From NCBI GenBank assembly GCA_030704615.1, contig CM060733.1, positions 19,532,001 through 19,592,000 on the forward strand: a stretch of 60,000 nucleotides of DNA, given 5' to 3'. Below the pieces are notes generated by a model. That model made no database searches. It worked only from the letters and a program-made list of their open reading frames with translations, and was not told the origin of the DNA. Shown piece after piece: positions 34,401 through 41,640 of the stretch (positions within the stretch are counted from its first letter, which is position 1; each line of letters starts with the position of its first letter). The position numbers and the translations under genes are program-made. This DNA comes from Takakia lepidozioides (lineage: Eukaryota > Streptophyta > Takakiopsida > Takakiales > Takakiaceae).

Positions 34401-34616
34401 TTCCCTTAATCTTTCTTGCAAAGAAACAGAAGGAGTGGCATCCAACTCTAGTTCTTCCGGTATAGGTGATGCACTTTTTGATCTTGATGGTGTGAGAGGT
34501 CCAGATGATTCCCCTATGTCTATTCCTCTCTCCCAAAGATATGGATAATTAGCTTTCAGATAGCTTTCCCTTTTTAATGAATATCTTTGTCGTCTAGCTT
34601 CTCTTTCATCACTCAT
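28176..34616 (-). CDS. Gag-Pol polyprotein of element G, intact 2146 aa
   Basis: One open frame encodes the whole copy-and-paste machinery. Residues 1-290 are an acidic and Gly/Ser-rich leader; about 290-445 Gag; three CX2CX4HX4C zinc knuckles at 507-520, 527-540 and 633-646; protease active site IDGGSG at 855-860; reverse transcriptase with LRVCVNYKKLN (1191), FGLCNAPATFQ (1265) and catalytic FLDDFS (D1295, D1296); RNase H with D1441, E1481/E1483 and D1508; integrase zinc site (H1654, H1661, C1692, C1695); and core D1724, D1786, E1822, an exact DD35E spacing. The last about 100 residues are tandem VTQPITAHHD-type repeats encoded by a minisatellite. No chromodomain. All catalytic residues I can check are present, so this copy may be active or recently active. 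It starts 22 bp after ORF1. Confidence 0.95.
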   Translation of the reverse strand: MSDEREARRQRYSLKRESYLKANYPYLWERGIDIGESSGPLTPSRSKSASPIPEELELDATPSVSLQERLRELVQEEDQSRGERSEVHPWIKDLTEIFDKSWHGTPKAGTPVSEAEDEEGDEDVAEPTESSDSPTPLQLSYMSEEETQGQNLNDENREKKLEEEEYEEVDPTAEVETTTRTSQPVGPGSSGALGSQANEGVGSGGSGGLPGSGSGGTGSVGSSATEAGNTVNIVGPEAGSAQGPPLGGRSTTKTTGPEGPAPARVPAPVSGQKVGPQMALQPTRAKPPFPIYSGKGDPDVHISQFEHMCIVNNENGDDAKMRLFPCSLIKKASEWYARFPDNHFLTWNGLNTAFRNRFRTSKTEDEVYGSLQQLKQKKHETVEEYMEKMELMMKKLAAVPAPGLQKTWFVSGLRPELQKKVDMLPHNTVEEAFETANRIEQLGMLRREKKEDEDSEDESDEEEEQELKRKSKRKEKLKRDNYEKRLEEILKKYATEAATHWRKGVWCAKCQNEGHTTTECHMKEKHCTICKMDNHSTENCYYNRRTAAREPRQVRVHQVQPQPRRSNDQDHYGRSGGYNNGMEGRGNSRGNYQGNSRGNYQGNPRGNYQPGNQDYRNNPRPDQGRGPNGEELCYYCNQPGHRKAACSFWIRHQNEMRAPVNEGPVVAAHMVRPCVVPEVSTMIVTRSKAKLIPPVEEEEDETGSGNDMPEDEETWKDEKELHKEVADTIREMQKSTDIPVADSSDSDGEKEESEEERRKEDADMQSNEETLAEVICQTKAEITIGQLLAVAPYCRHRLYQAINRIAQETGNTDLNSKVTSYNVKPEGREPVMDFDDSMPVIQLRIGSTELTDVLIDGGSGVNIMTDQLRKKLGLSNMKPAPFTVTMADQRSVQPLGLIRGVKIQIQKMIFLITVTVLKMDEVMEAYSLLLGRPWLKQARVFHDWNSQLLTVHNGMHEIQITTKKSSRLPATRRPRGVREYDWRGGLDEEQEATLFAAHPEWEQVAEMRLESLSCLRGICCGVVTATPTEEETSIYPSHFYEEREGEIEILEEPATVSLQDEVVTGWTITADEQVREVNVGTPEEPRMVKVGADLEPEFFEEAKSLFIKYRDVFAWSYEDLKGIPPEVCQHKIELEPGSVPIKQARYRMNPNYAQKVGEEIKKLAEAKFIYPIEYTTWLSPIVIVPKKNGKLRVCVNYKKLNACTKKDPFPLPFTEAVLDTVAGHEMYSFMDGFSGYNQVQVAEEDQGKTAFITDWGAYAYKVMPFGLCNAPATFQRVISESFQEYLDDFMQVFLDDFSVYSSKNEHLHKLELCLARCRMRGLGLNPEKCTFCVNSGVLLGHIVCKKGLLVDPRKTESIKVSPPPVNVKSLRRFLGQTSYYRRFVKRYAQIAAPLSKLLKKDAVFAWTAECQQAFEELTLSVTTTPVLINPHWHVVFHVHCDASGEALGAVLAQNVTGNIDSPVYYASRLMNSAERNYSTTEREALAMIYAVKKFRHYLLGRKFMFYVDHQALIYLVNKPLISGRIARWLIILHEFEFEVIYKPGRLHLVADHLSRLTTGEAATGVDDQLPDASLFVMEVQGSADEWLDWQWPIRYYLAHGQCPPSYGKEQRKRIAIRALPYTMVGSRMYKLGPDGVLKRCLYHHEVNKVLEEVHKGVAGGHFGEETTSRKILLAGYWWPTLFKDVHEYCQKCDECQRLGPLQRSGRMALHPTMPTEPFQKWGLDFVGPINPPSKNTRNRYIITATDYTTKWVEAKALRDNTAKSTARFLYENILTRFGCPLEFISDQGSHFMNETIELLTKEFMIVHRKSTTYYPQGNGQAEATNKILCTILAKIVNANRTDWDTKLLTALWSYRTSYKVTTKYTPFQLVYGMEALLPVEFLLPTMRTEWGKRMELQDSIKVRKHELYHVEEVRADAADNMTRIQMKRKEQFDKGKLKTFKTGDLFYGCRRKERFKLLSLNHHGKDLMSYKRCMITTQPCYKPLTKKCWEESMQISLKGYSGIHDKPRNMICMLKPQEQSRAAPVLRTEYGTLVARPSIYDRGGQNNVTQPITGPSRVTQPITAHHDVTQPTTASKGHHSIHSPYGVTQPITAHHDVTQPTTGQQGHTAYHSPSRRDNSLSQAHHDVTRQPQPARRNTAYRRPVTT

Positions 34617-34638
34617 GTCCCATGTCTTTCATTTCTTT

Positions 34639-35334
34639 TTAATGTGGCAATAACCAAAACTCTCTTCTGTAATATCTCTCGTATATGCCTGGATTTCTTT
34701 CAAGCTTCAATGCACCCTTGGCTATACTTGAAGTCTCCGTTACCATATAACCATATGGCAAACAAGTCTGAAAAGCTGTTCTTGGTGTGAGTTTGATCCA
34801 CAAAATATCCTTTGGAATCCAATTCTTTACCAGTACAAGCTCTTCATGCATATGAGTATAAACATTCACCTTTCTTTCTTCCCAGCCTTCAAACTCTACT
34901 CGTTTAATGGATAGCAATGCTATCACATAAACCAATGTTGGTAACCAACGTGCTCTTCCTCTACAGGCTACCTGATAAATCTTTATCACTCCTTTCTCCA
35001 GACCCCATTCTGGATCAGCATCATGCACTCGTTTAAGAATATTTTCTTTACATCCGTCTGGCAATTCCAAGAACCTTTGAAAGAACTGTTTGGACAATCT
35101 TTCTTCCTTCGTTTCACAGGGAATTTGATTCACTTCAAATTCTTTAATGGTCCAACCACCATGATCCCACCAGATGCCTGTCACATCTGGTTGTTCATGT
35201 CCCAGTTCCCCAGTATGGTCGCCAAATGTCGCGCGGCTTTTACTCACCCATCCCTTCGCTATCCGAGGCGGAAACTCCAAGATAGAAGAGTTGGAAATCT
35301 CTAAGTACTCAGCCCGCGCAGAACAATCAGTCAT
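34639..35334 (-). CDS. Leader ORF1 of element G (231 codons, starts inside LTR)
   Basis: An open frame from an ATG 108 bp inside the LTR, through the primer binding site, to 23 bp before gag. Residues 1-36 come from the LTR (MTDCSARAEYLEI); the remainder (GELGHEQPDVTGIWWD ... YYRREFWLLPH) is a well-conserved unknown domain rich in Trp and Arg. Element B has the same frame with one stop. A start in the LTR would need a transcript that begins upstream of it, as expected for a promoter in the same LTR. It may instead start at a later codon. No catalytic motif is seen. The position matches ORF1 of Ogre-type elements. Confidence 0.7.
   Translation of the reverse strand: MTDCSARAEYLEISNSSILEFPPRIAKGWVSKSRATFGDHTGELGHEQPDVTGIWWDHGGWTIKEFEVNQIPCETKEERLSKQFFQRFLELPDGCKENILKRVHDADPEWGLEKGVIKIYQVACRGRARWLPTLVYVIALLSIKRVEFEGWEERKVNVYTHMHEELVLVKNWIPKDILWIKLTPRTAFQTCLPYGYMVTETSSIAKGALKLERNPGIYERYYRREFWLLPH
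35207..35224 (-). promoter_or_regulatory. Primer binding site of element G
   Basis: Minus-strand TGGCGACCATACTGGGGA lies two bases after the 5' LTR, identical to element B. The tRNA is not assigned. Confidence 0.7.
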
Positions 35335-36325
35335 GACCTACAGCTAGTGTATCATGGGGGTGTTTCCTATTTGTTTCCCTTTTCGCATTCATCTTAGCTA
35401 CCTTACCATTGATAATTACGTATTAGTTTCCTTCACTCCTCCATTCAATCCACAGCTTCACTCAGATCTCTCTACACAGTGTGATTGTATCGTATAAATA
35501 TCAGATTATGATTTATCAGGTATCAGGCCGAAGCCATTGTATCTCTATTCTCCTCTACAATATCCCTACGGCTTTGCATCTAACAAGCATCTACTAATCC
35601 TCCTTCATCGTGCTCTCCGATCTCCGCTTCCGCCTGACTCCCAAGTCCTCCCCGAATAATGATCTCATCATAATCCCCGTTCTTCCCTTTATCCTCCTAT
35701 CCGCGGTTCTAACCGTTTCCCTCTCTAACCGTCGTATGTGAACTAACATGTTCCCTTCTCTGGTGTTGTTCCCCACAGTCGTTCCCTGTCCTACTCTTCG
35801 TTCCCTATTATCGTGACAGCTGTGTCAAGCGGTGACTGGCTGTGTTTGGCTGTGTCGGGCTGTGACTGGCTGTGTGTGCCGGGCTGTGACTGGCTGTGTG
35901 GGCTGTGTCTGCTGTGACGACTGTGACGGGCTGTGTGGGCTGTGTGGGCTGTGACGACTGTGACGGGCTGTGTGGCTGTGACGGCTGTGTGGGCTGTGTG
36001 GGCTGTGACGGCTGTGTGGGCTGTGTGGGCTGTGTGGGCTGTGTGGCTGTGTGGGCTGTGACGGCTGTGACGGGCTGTGTGGCTGTGACGGCTGTGTGGG
36101 CTGTGTGGGCTGTGACGGCTGTGTCGGGCTGTGTGGGCTGTGTGGGCTGTGTCGGCTGTGTGGGCTGTGACGGCTGTGACGGCTGTGTGGGCTGTGGGTT
36201 GTGTAACCCCTTCTACAGTGCTCTGCTGTCACCCCTAAGGTTCCTGTTTGTCTCAGTCTGTGCAAAAATTAAGGGTACCCTACAGATCCCGTATAAGTGT
36301 CTAAGTCCCCTACAGTCCTCTAACA
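35227..36325 (-). repeat. 5' LTR of element G
   Basis: 1099 bp, the longest LTR copy here. The difference is mostly its 390-bp minisatellite (35818-36210), built of GCTGTGACGGCT / GTGTGGGCT units. Confidence 0.93.
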
Positions 36326-36641
36326 ACAGCTGTCACGATAATAGGGAACGAAGAGTAGGACAGGAACGACTGTGGGGGAACAACACCAGTAAAGGGAACA
36401 TGTTAGTTCACATACGACGGTTAGAGAAAGAAACGGTTAGAACCGCGGATAGGAGGATAAAGGGATGAAGGAGGGAGGATTATGATGATTTGGGGGAGGA
36501 CTTCGGAGACAGGCGGGAGCGGAGATCGGAGAGCAAGATGAAGGAGACAAGAGGATTAGTAGATGCTTGTTAGATGCATTCCGCCTTCGGATATTCCGCC
36601 TTCGGATAGCGACAGGGATGGGTTGAGTAAACCGCGCGACA
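36326..36641 (+). repeat. LTR fragment, plus orientation, internally deleted
   Basis: Starts within the family LTR (ACAGCTGTCACGATAATAGG), loses about 300 bp internally and ends with the LTR terminus CCGCGCGACA at 36641. It lies back to back with the LTR of element G, which suggests that G inserted into an existing LTR. The other half is not in the window. Confidence 0.75.
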
Positions 36642-37330
36642 GACATTCACCAAAGAACAATGTGCAAAGTTGTTTGGTGGACAACTGCAAACAGATGGCT
36701 ACTTTTACATGGGTTTTGTACTGACAGAGTATATTCAATTTCCCAAAATCGATGACCCTGTGGAGTAGTTTATTGGGTATGATTGTAGCCAACCGGTGGT
36801 ATCCATTGCAAACTTGATGCAATGGGCATTGTCTATGGAAAAAAAAGAACTGAACAAAAACTCAATTGGCCAGCATAAACGCCGGGCAATGAACAGCAAG
36901 CCAAGAAAGAATGAGGAGCATCGAGAAGCAAGGACCCTGGCAGCACAGAAGTAAGCCAAAGCTAGGAGTTTGTGAATTGAAAGACAGGCTACGCAAAACC
37001 CCAGGAGAGGCAAAGAAGGACTGAAACAAACGCCTGAGCAAGTGATTGCAGAGATGGAAAGGAAAAAAACATGAGCAAGAGTATGTGGCAACTGCCCTAG
37101 CGAGTCTTTCAGAACTACATGATTTGAAGTATGGGAGATGTGTGGGGCAAAGAGGAAAACATTGGAGAGGTTAAAGAAAGGGAGTTGGACTTGATGGAGA
37201 AGACGCGACTATTCGGGTGCAATGGAAGACAGACAATGGTGTCTTTGCAGACGTGTCAAACAAGATTGCAGACCTAGAGGCCAAACTCTCCACGAGGGTG
37301 CCACAATCCCGAAGCCGGGGAAGAGACCTT
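36642..37330 (+). pseudogene. Broken unrecognised frame, charged and helical
   Basis: The plus-strand frame opens directly at the LTR end: KEQCAKLFGGQLQTDGYFYM, then a stop, then SIANLMQWALSMEKKELNK and a Lys/Arg/Glu-rich section (EMERKKHEQEYVATALASL) in another frame. This is coding-like but interrupted several times. It may be the third ORF of a related element, or a host frame joined to the RING-like frame that follows. No family is recognised. Confidence 0.35.
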
Positions 37331-37544
37331 TAATGCCAAAAGTGGAAGAGAGTTCTTGGTTTTACTGAATTGTGGACAGGGAAGACAGTCTGAGATGCAA
37401 GGAAAACTTGACCAGAAGAAAATCAATTGAAAGCAGAATTTTGGCTTCAAATAATGTGATAAGACCGAAAAAGAGTTCAATGCTTTGTGTGATGCAGGGG
37501 AACCAGGAAGACAGGGACATTAGAGTGGCAGAGAATGTTGGTCG

Positions 37545-38000
37545 ATGTTGCTGACACAGAGAGGAGTCTTATTCCAAGATCAGATTGAGGCCTTTGACAA
37601 AGGGGACAAAGGACTCGCCATCTATCCTATGCCTATATGTCATCCTCAAGTGATCAAAGATCGTACGTCCATCAAGGATTTCCTGAAGGTCTCTCCTTGC
37701 CCTGTTTGCCACAAAGGTTTCCACTGTTGGGACATGGTGGTGGCATCTTGTAAGCACACTTACCATCCTGCTTGTATGGCATCCCATATGAAGACGTCAA
37801 ACAGGTGTAGGGACTTCAGCTGTTCAGAGATCATGCATCCTGATTGGTGTTCTAGTTTTGGGTTAGGATTCTTGACCCAGAGGTGCAGGCACTTGCGGAA
37901 AAGCTGAGAGTGGTTGAGCTGCGCCAAAGGTGGATGTCAAAGCAACTTCACGAGCTAGGGTTAGAAACACCCAAGTTCCAGGTAAGATTGATTGCAACAT
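37545..38000 (+). pseudogene. RING-like Cys/His finger protein fragment
   Basis: A frame at 37545-37907 contains PCPVCHKGFHCWDMV, then CKHTYHPACMASH and a further C...C...HPDWC set, a RING-like spacing of zinc ligands (C-x2-C, C-x-H-x2-H-x2-C, then two more Cys/His pairs). A shifted frame continues with DPEVQALAEKLRVVELRQRW, a helical stretch. Such fingers mostly act in ubiquitin transfer, but in plants and algae similar ones occur in repeat-encoded proteins. The helix-rich frame upstream (36642-37330) may be part of the same original gene. Confidence 0.4.
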
Positions 38001-38199
38001 TTCCATGTTTTCTCTTCAGAAAACTTGTGTGGTCCAAGGCTGTACCTCTTCATGTCCAAATCCTCAGGATTGTAGTCCCAAGATTGGACCTTCAACCCTT
38101 CAACTGACTATGAGTCTGAATGTGGGACTGCAAATGTTATTATTTGTCCTTTTAGTGGAGTGAATCCTTATTGAGGAGTGTCATTCTTAACTAGAATTC

Positions 38200-38530
38200 T
38201 GAGTCTTCAGTCATATGGAGTGTGAGTCCAAGTGCTGACTCATGTGGGAGTATGAGTCGATGTGGTTTAGTCATGGGGAGTGTGAGTCCACTTGCTGACT
38301 AATTACTTGGGAGTATGAGTCCTTAATGATTTCCACTGATTTCCAGTTTGGAATCAGAGTCCTGTGGAGGGTCAGTCCATGTGCTTAATCATGTGGAGTG
38401 TGAGTCCAACTGCAAAATAATGGATGTGGAATGCGAGTCCTTATTGAGGAGCTTGCTTCTCAACTTGGAATCTGAGTCATGGCCCAGATGGAGTGTGAGT
38501 CCTAATTAGGGAGTGTGAATCTTGCTTGTA
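38200..38530 (+). repeat. Interspersed GTGTGAGTCC repeats
   Basis: The motif GGAGTGTGAGTCC or GGAGTATGAGTCC occurs about eight times over 330 bp at irregular spacing of 30-60 bp. No frame. Confidence 0.7.
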
Positions 38531-38774
38531 GTCCACCATCAGCTGCATAGAACTTGGAAGTTCTAATATTGGGGACAAAAAGTCCATTATGATGGACTGT
38601 GCACTCCCCCACATAATTATTGTAGTCCAACTGTTGGGACTTCAGCCAATGGTAAGGACTACAATGACTTGTCTGGACTCAAATTACAGTTAATGTTGTA
38701 TTGGTAGACAGTAGGCACCAAGTGATAATTCAGCCTTCTCAAACCAGTTGTAATGGGTGTAGGTGTGATAGCAG

Positions 38775-39660
38775 ATGATGGCTTTCATTGATGCCAACAA
38801 ACGAAGACCAGGACCTCCATCTCAGGCCACCACCAACTATAGCGCATTCACCACCAACTACAGTGGAGGCCAAAGTGGACATGGTGGTAGTGCTGTGAAC
38901 CAAAACTTCCCTCGAACTCCAAGCTTCGTCAACTCTTCAAATGTCACCTTTGGGGCTGTCGCGGCCGGGGATCGTTGCACCAATTGTTGGTGATGATCCG
39001 TTGAACCCTGAGGTTGATGTCACACCTGATACCATCATGCAAGAGGTTTCAGCTTCAGGAAAGGATTATGTCAAGAAGTTCCTCATTCCTTGTTCTCCAC
39101 CAAAAAAGATTCTGGATCTCCACTGCAGGCTGCATTTGTTCCAGAGATTGTCACGACACATACGCTACAAGTACACACATGAAGATGTTGTGGACTTGAC
39201 AATCCCATCCACCTGTTGTTCCTCCTTATGTGGATGTGAAAAATGTCACCTTGGGGCTGTCGCGGCGGGATCGTTGCACCAATGTTGGTGATCCGTTGAA
39301 CCCTGAGGTTGATGTCACACCTGATACCATCATGCAAGAGGTTTCAGCTTCAGGAAAGGTTATGTCAAGAAGTTCCTCATCCTTGTTCCCACCAAAAAGA
39401 TTCCTGGATCTCCACTGCAGGCTGCATTTGTTCCAGAGATTGTCACGACACATACGCACAAAGTACACATGAAGATGTTGTGGACTTGACAATCCCATCC
39501 ACTGTTGTTCTCCTTATGTGGATGTGAAGGTGAAAGAGATGGTGCCCAAAAACTGGACATGTGGCAACCCTCTCATCAGACTCAGAATTGGGTCACAAGG
39601 ATTTGAAACTGATGCTGGGGCCGACTCCCAGTTGATTCTGATACAGTTGTGTTGCACAGT
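38775..39660 (+). pseudogene. Unrecognised broken frame with duplicated section
   Basis: The plus-strand frame starts MMAFIDANKRRPGPPSQ and runs through Ser/Asn/Gly-rich sequence, then a 300-bp section present twice, then PPYVDVKVKEMVPKNWTCG and LIRLRIGSQGFETDAGA. The frames break within the duplicated section. No family recognised. A LRIGS...DAGADS pattern recalls a retroelement protease but lacks the required D-[ST]-G core. Confidence 0.25.
38936..39529 (+). repeat. Tandem duplication of about 300 bp, copies differ by indels
   Basis: 38936-39239 and 39240-39529 are the same sequence. Nearly all differences are one-base losses or gains, many in homopolymers: TTTGGGG to TTGGGG, GGCCGGGG to GGCGGG, AAAAAA to AAAAA. 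See findings. Confidence 0.9.
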
Positions 39661-40329
39661 ACCATAGGTGGAGGCCCCTCACAAGTTTCAGATCCTATAT
39701 TTCATGTCACTCCACCAGTTGCTACCTCCCTTGTTGTCCGCCAATATCCATTTCCCGCAATTCCAGCTCAATTGGATGGTGGTTCTCCATTACCTATGTA
39801 GTATATATTCATGCCTTAGCAACAACCCATCCTGTTCTTGGACCAGTGTTGAACCCCCCCTGTAGCCCTTGTCAGTCCACATGTTCAGGCAACAGGGAAG
39901 CGTAAACGAGAACGAAAGAGATCTCGCAAGGCATTGAGTGCAGAGTATGCAAAGAAGCCCACCACTAGGGCGGATTCTAAGGTATCAATTGACAAGGATA
40001 TGGACAAGTGCCCAGGTGAAAGTACCCCCTCATCAAAGAGAGTTGTCGTGCACAAGCCCTTGGATACGAATGAAGACAACGATCTGAGCCACCATGATAA
40101 GAGTAACTCAATCCCACGGGACGGTGTTGTGAAGGCCCTCGGGGCCCTGTTGTGAAGTCACTGAACACCGTGAAGACTCCTCCCAACTTGACCACTCGGG
40201 GCCTGTTGTCAAGTCCCTTAATACTGTCAAGACCCCACCTAACTTGAAGATGGATGCAGGTTCTTCTGGTGCAGGCCCTAAGAAGAAGAAAAGAAAAACA
40301 TATCAACTAGGTACAAGCTGAGTACTGTA

Positions 40330-41343
40330 CACTTATGCTTTTATCACTAATGTTAGAATAACTCTTGGTTGTTATTTTGCCAATTCATGCTCAAGTTTCT
40401 GATGCAATTTAACTCCTCTATGCATGATATATAGGACATACATCTAGTATACGTTGTGCTGAATTATGAGACAGAAGTATAGTAAGATCTTGAGCATTGG
40501 GTGGCAATGCAGGGCATGTGATAGCAGACCGCCCCTATGAGGACTTTACCACTCGCTGCTGTCATTGTGGGGACAGGTCTCGTCTCTTCTCAGTACTTGT
40601 TCATTTATGACATGGCCACTTTGGGAGGCAGGCACCAAGCAAAGGCTAGTCTTTCATCGATGGGGTAGAGGTTGGTGCCACGATATGTCAATGTTGAGCA
40701 GTTTAGAACTGCAGAGGATGTGTTAGTTGTTACCATTAGGTGCCCAGCCAAGTCATGTGATGTGGATTTGCCCTTGTGTTTCTCGAGTAGCTCACAATGG
40801 ACACATGACATGGATTGAGGGCATGCACATTACTGTTCTGTTCATTTCTGCTGATAGGTATGCTGTACATGTTTGAGTAAGGCAGCAATATCATTGACAG
40901 TGGTTTTTTGAAAACAATGCACTCTATTTTGCTATCTGTTTCTGATAGGAATTGCTAGAATAACTTCGTGCAGGCAGTCTACTATCATTCATGTCTATGT
41001 TCGAAGATGGCTTTGAAAGGCCCGTTGCTTTTCCTGCGTGTGCTACAATTCTCCAACATACGTGGGTTTAACAGAGTCTGCGCCTGAAATTTACTAACTG
41101 GTGGATGGTATGGCTACATCCGGTTGCGTACCTCTATCCTCCTTTGCTTGACTCTGATAGTTCATTTACAAAACTGCAATCGGACACCAACAATACAAGT
41201 CTCCATCTCTCAATGGTAATTAGTCTAGCTCCTTGGTGAAGATCCCTGGTATGGCTGACCGAAGCCTGGCCAACAGACCTCATTCCCATCATTCCCCTCT
41301 CTACAAGAGACAAGCTGGTTCTGTACCCAAGTCAGGACACTAA
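40330..41343. other. No gene seen
   Basis: A mixed stretch following a Lys/Arg-rich plus-strand frame (39934-40320; KKKRKTYQ-type end). I see no convincing gene or repeat. Confidence 0.4.
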
Positions 41344-41640
41344 TCAACTCACTAAAACAGAATATACCTCAGTAATGGCAGCTCTAAGCAATCTACCTTC
41401 GCTCAATTGAGCACATAAATGTGATTTGTAGTGCTGCCTGCCTAATTCTTCAGAGAGTTTGATAGTATCTCTCAACTTCATCCAAGCCCAAAAATTACTT
41501 GTGTGTTGATTTAATGCATGCAGTTCAATATGCAAGGATGGCTTAACTTTGAAGAGGGAATCAAGACAGTATGATAGCAGGTCTGCTGCTATTCCACTTG
41601 ATTGTCCCACTGTGTTTTGGAAGGCTGTTAGCAAACTCAA
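41344..41640 (-). CDS. Unrecognised open frame of 98 codons
   Basis: A minus-strand frame, MSLLTAFQNTVGQSSGIAAD ... AWMKLRDTIKLSEELGRQ, of balanced amino-acid composition, predicted helical. It may be an exon. No family recognised and no neighbour supports it. 41641-42250 downstream contains only a small TTGGCC...GGCCAA inverted repeat (about 42046-42115). Confidence 0.2.
   Translation of the reverse strand: MSLLTAFQNTVGQSSGIAADLLSYCLDSLFKVKPSLHIELHALNQHTSNFWAWMKLRDTIKLSEELGRQHYKSHLCAQLSEGRLLRAAITEVYSVLVS

Larger units (their letters stand above)
27398..36325 (-). mobile_element. LTR retrotransposon G, nearly complete (Tat/Ogre-like Ty3/gypsy)
   Basis: On the minus strand: 5' LTR 35227-36325, primer binding site 35207-35224, ORF1 (35334-34639, starting in the LTR), an intact gag-pol of 2146 codons (34616-28176), and post-pol sequence running into the scaffold gap. 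The 3' part with third ORF and 3' LTR is missing. The opening of the third ORF (MSARGG ... TMEELTD) is at about 27634-27530. It is bounded at 36326 by a piece of a plus-orientation LTR into which it probably inserted. Confidence 0.93.

Noticed and set aside
20513-36325. Elements D and G as the two ends of one 16-kb retrotransposon
   Set aside because: Flanking 5-mers (AAGGG and ACAGC) do not match, an 80-bp segment is present on both sides of the gap, and 2.5 kb of unrelated DNA lies between.
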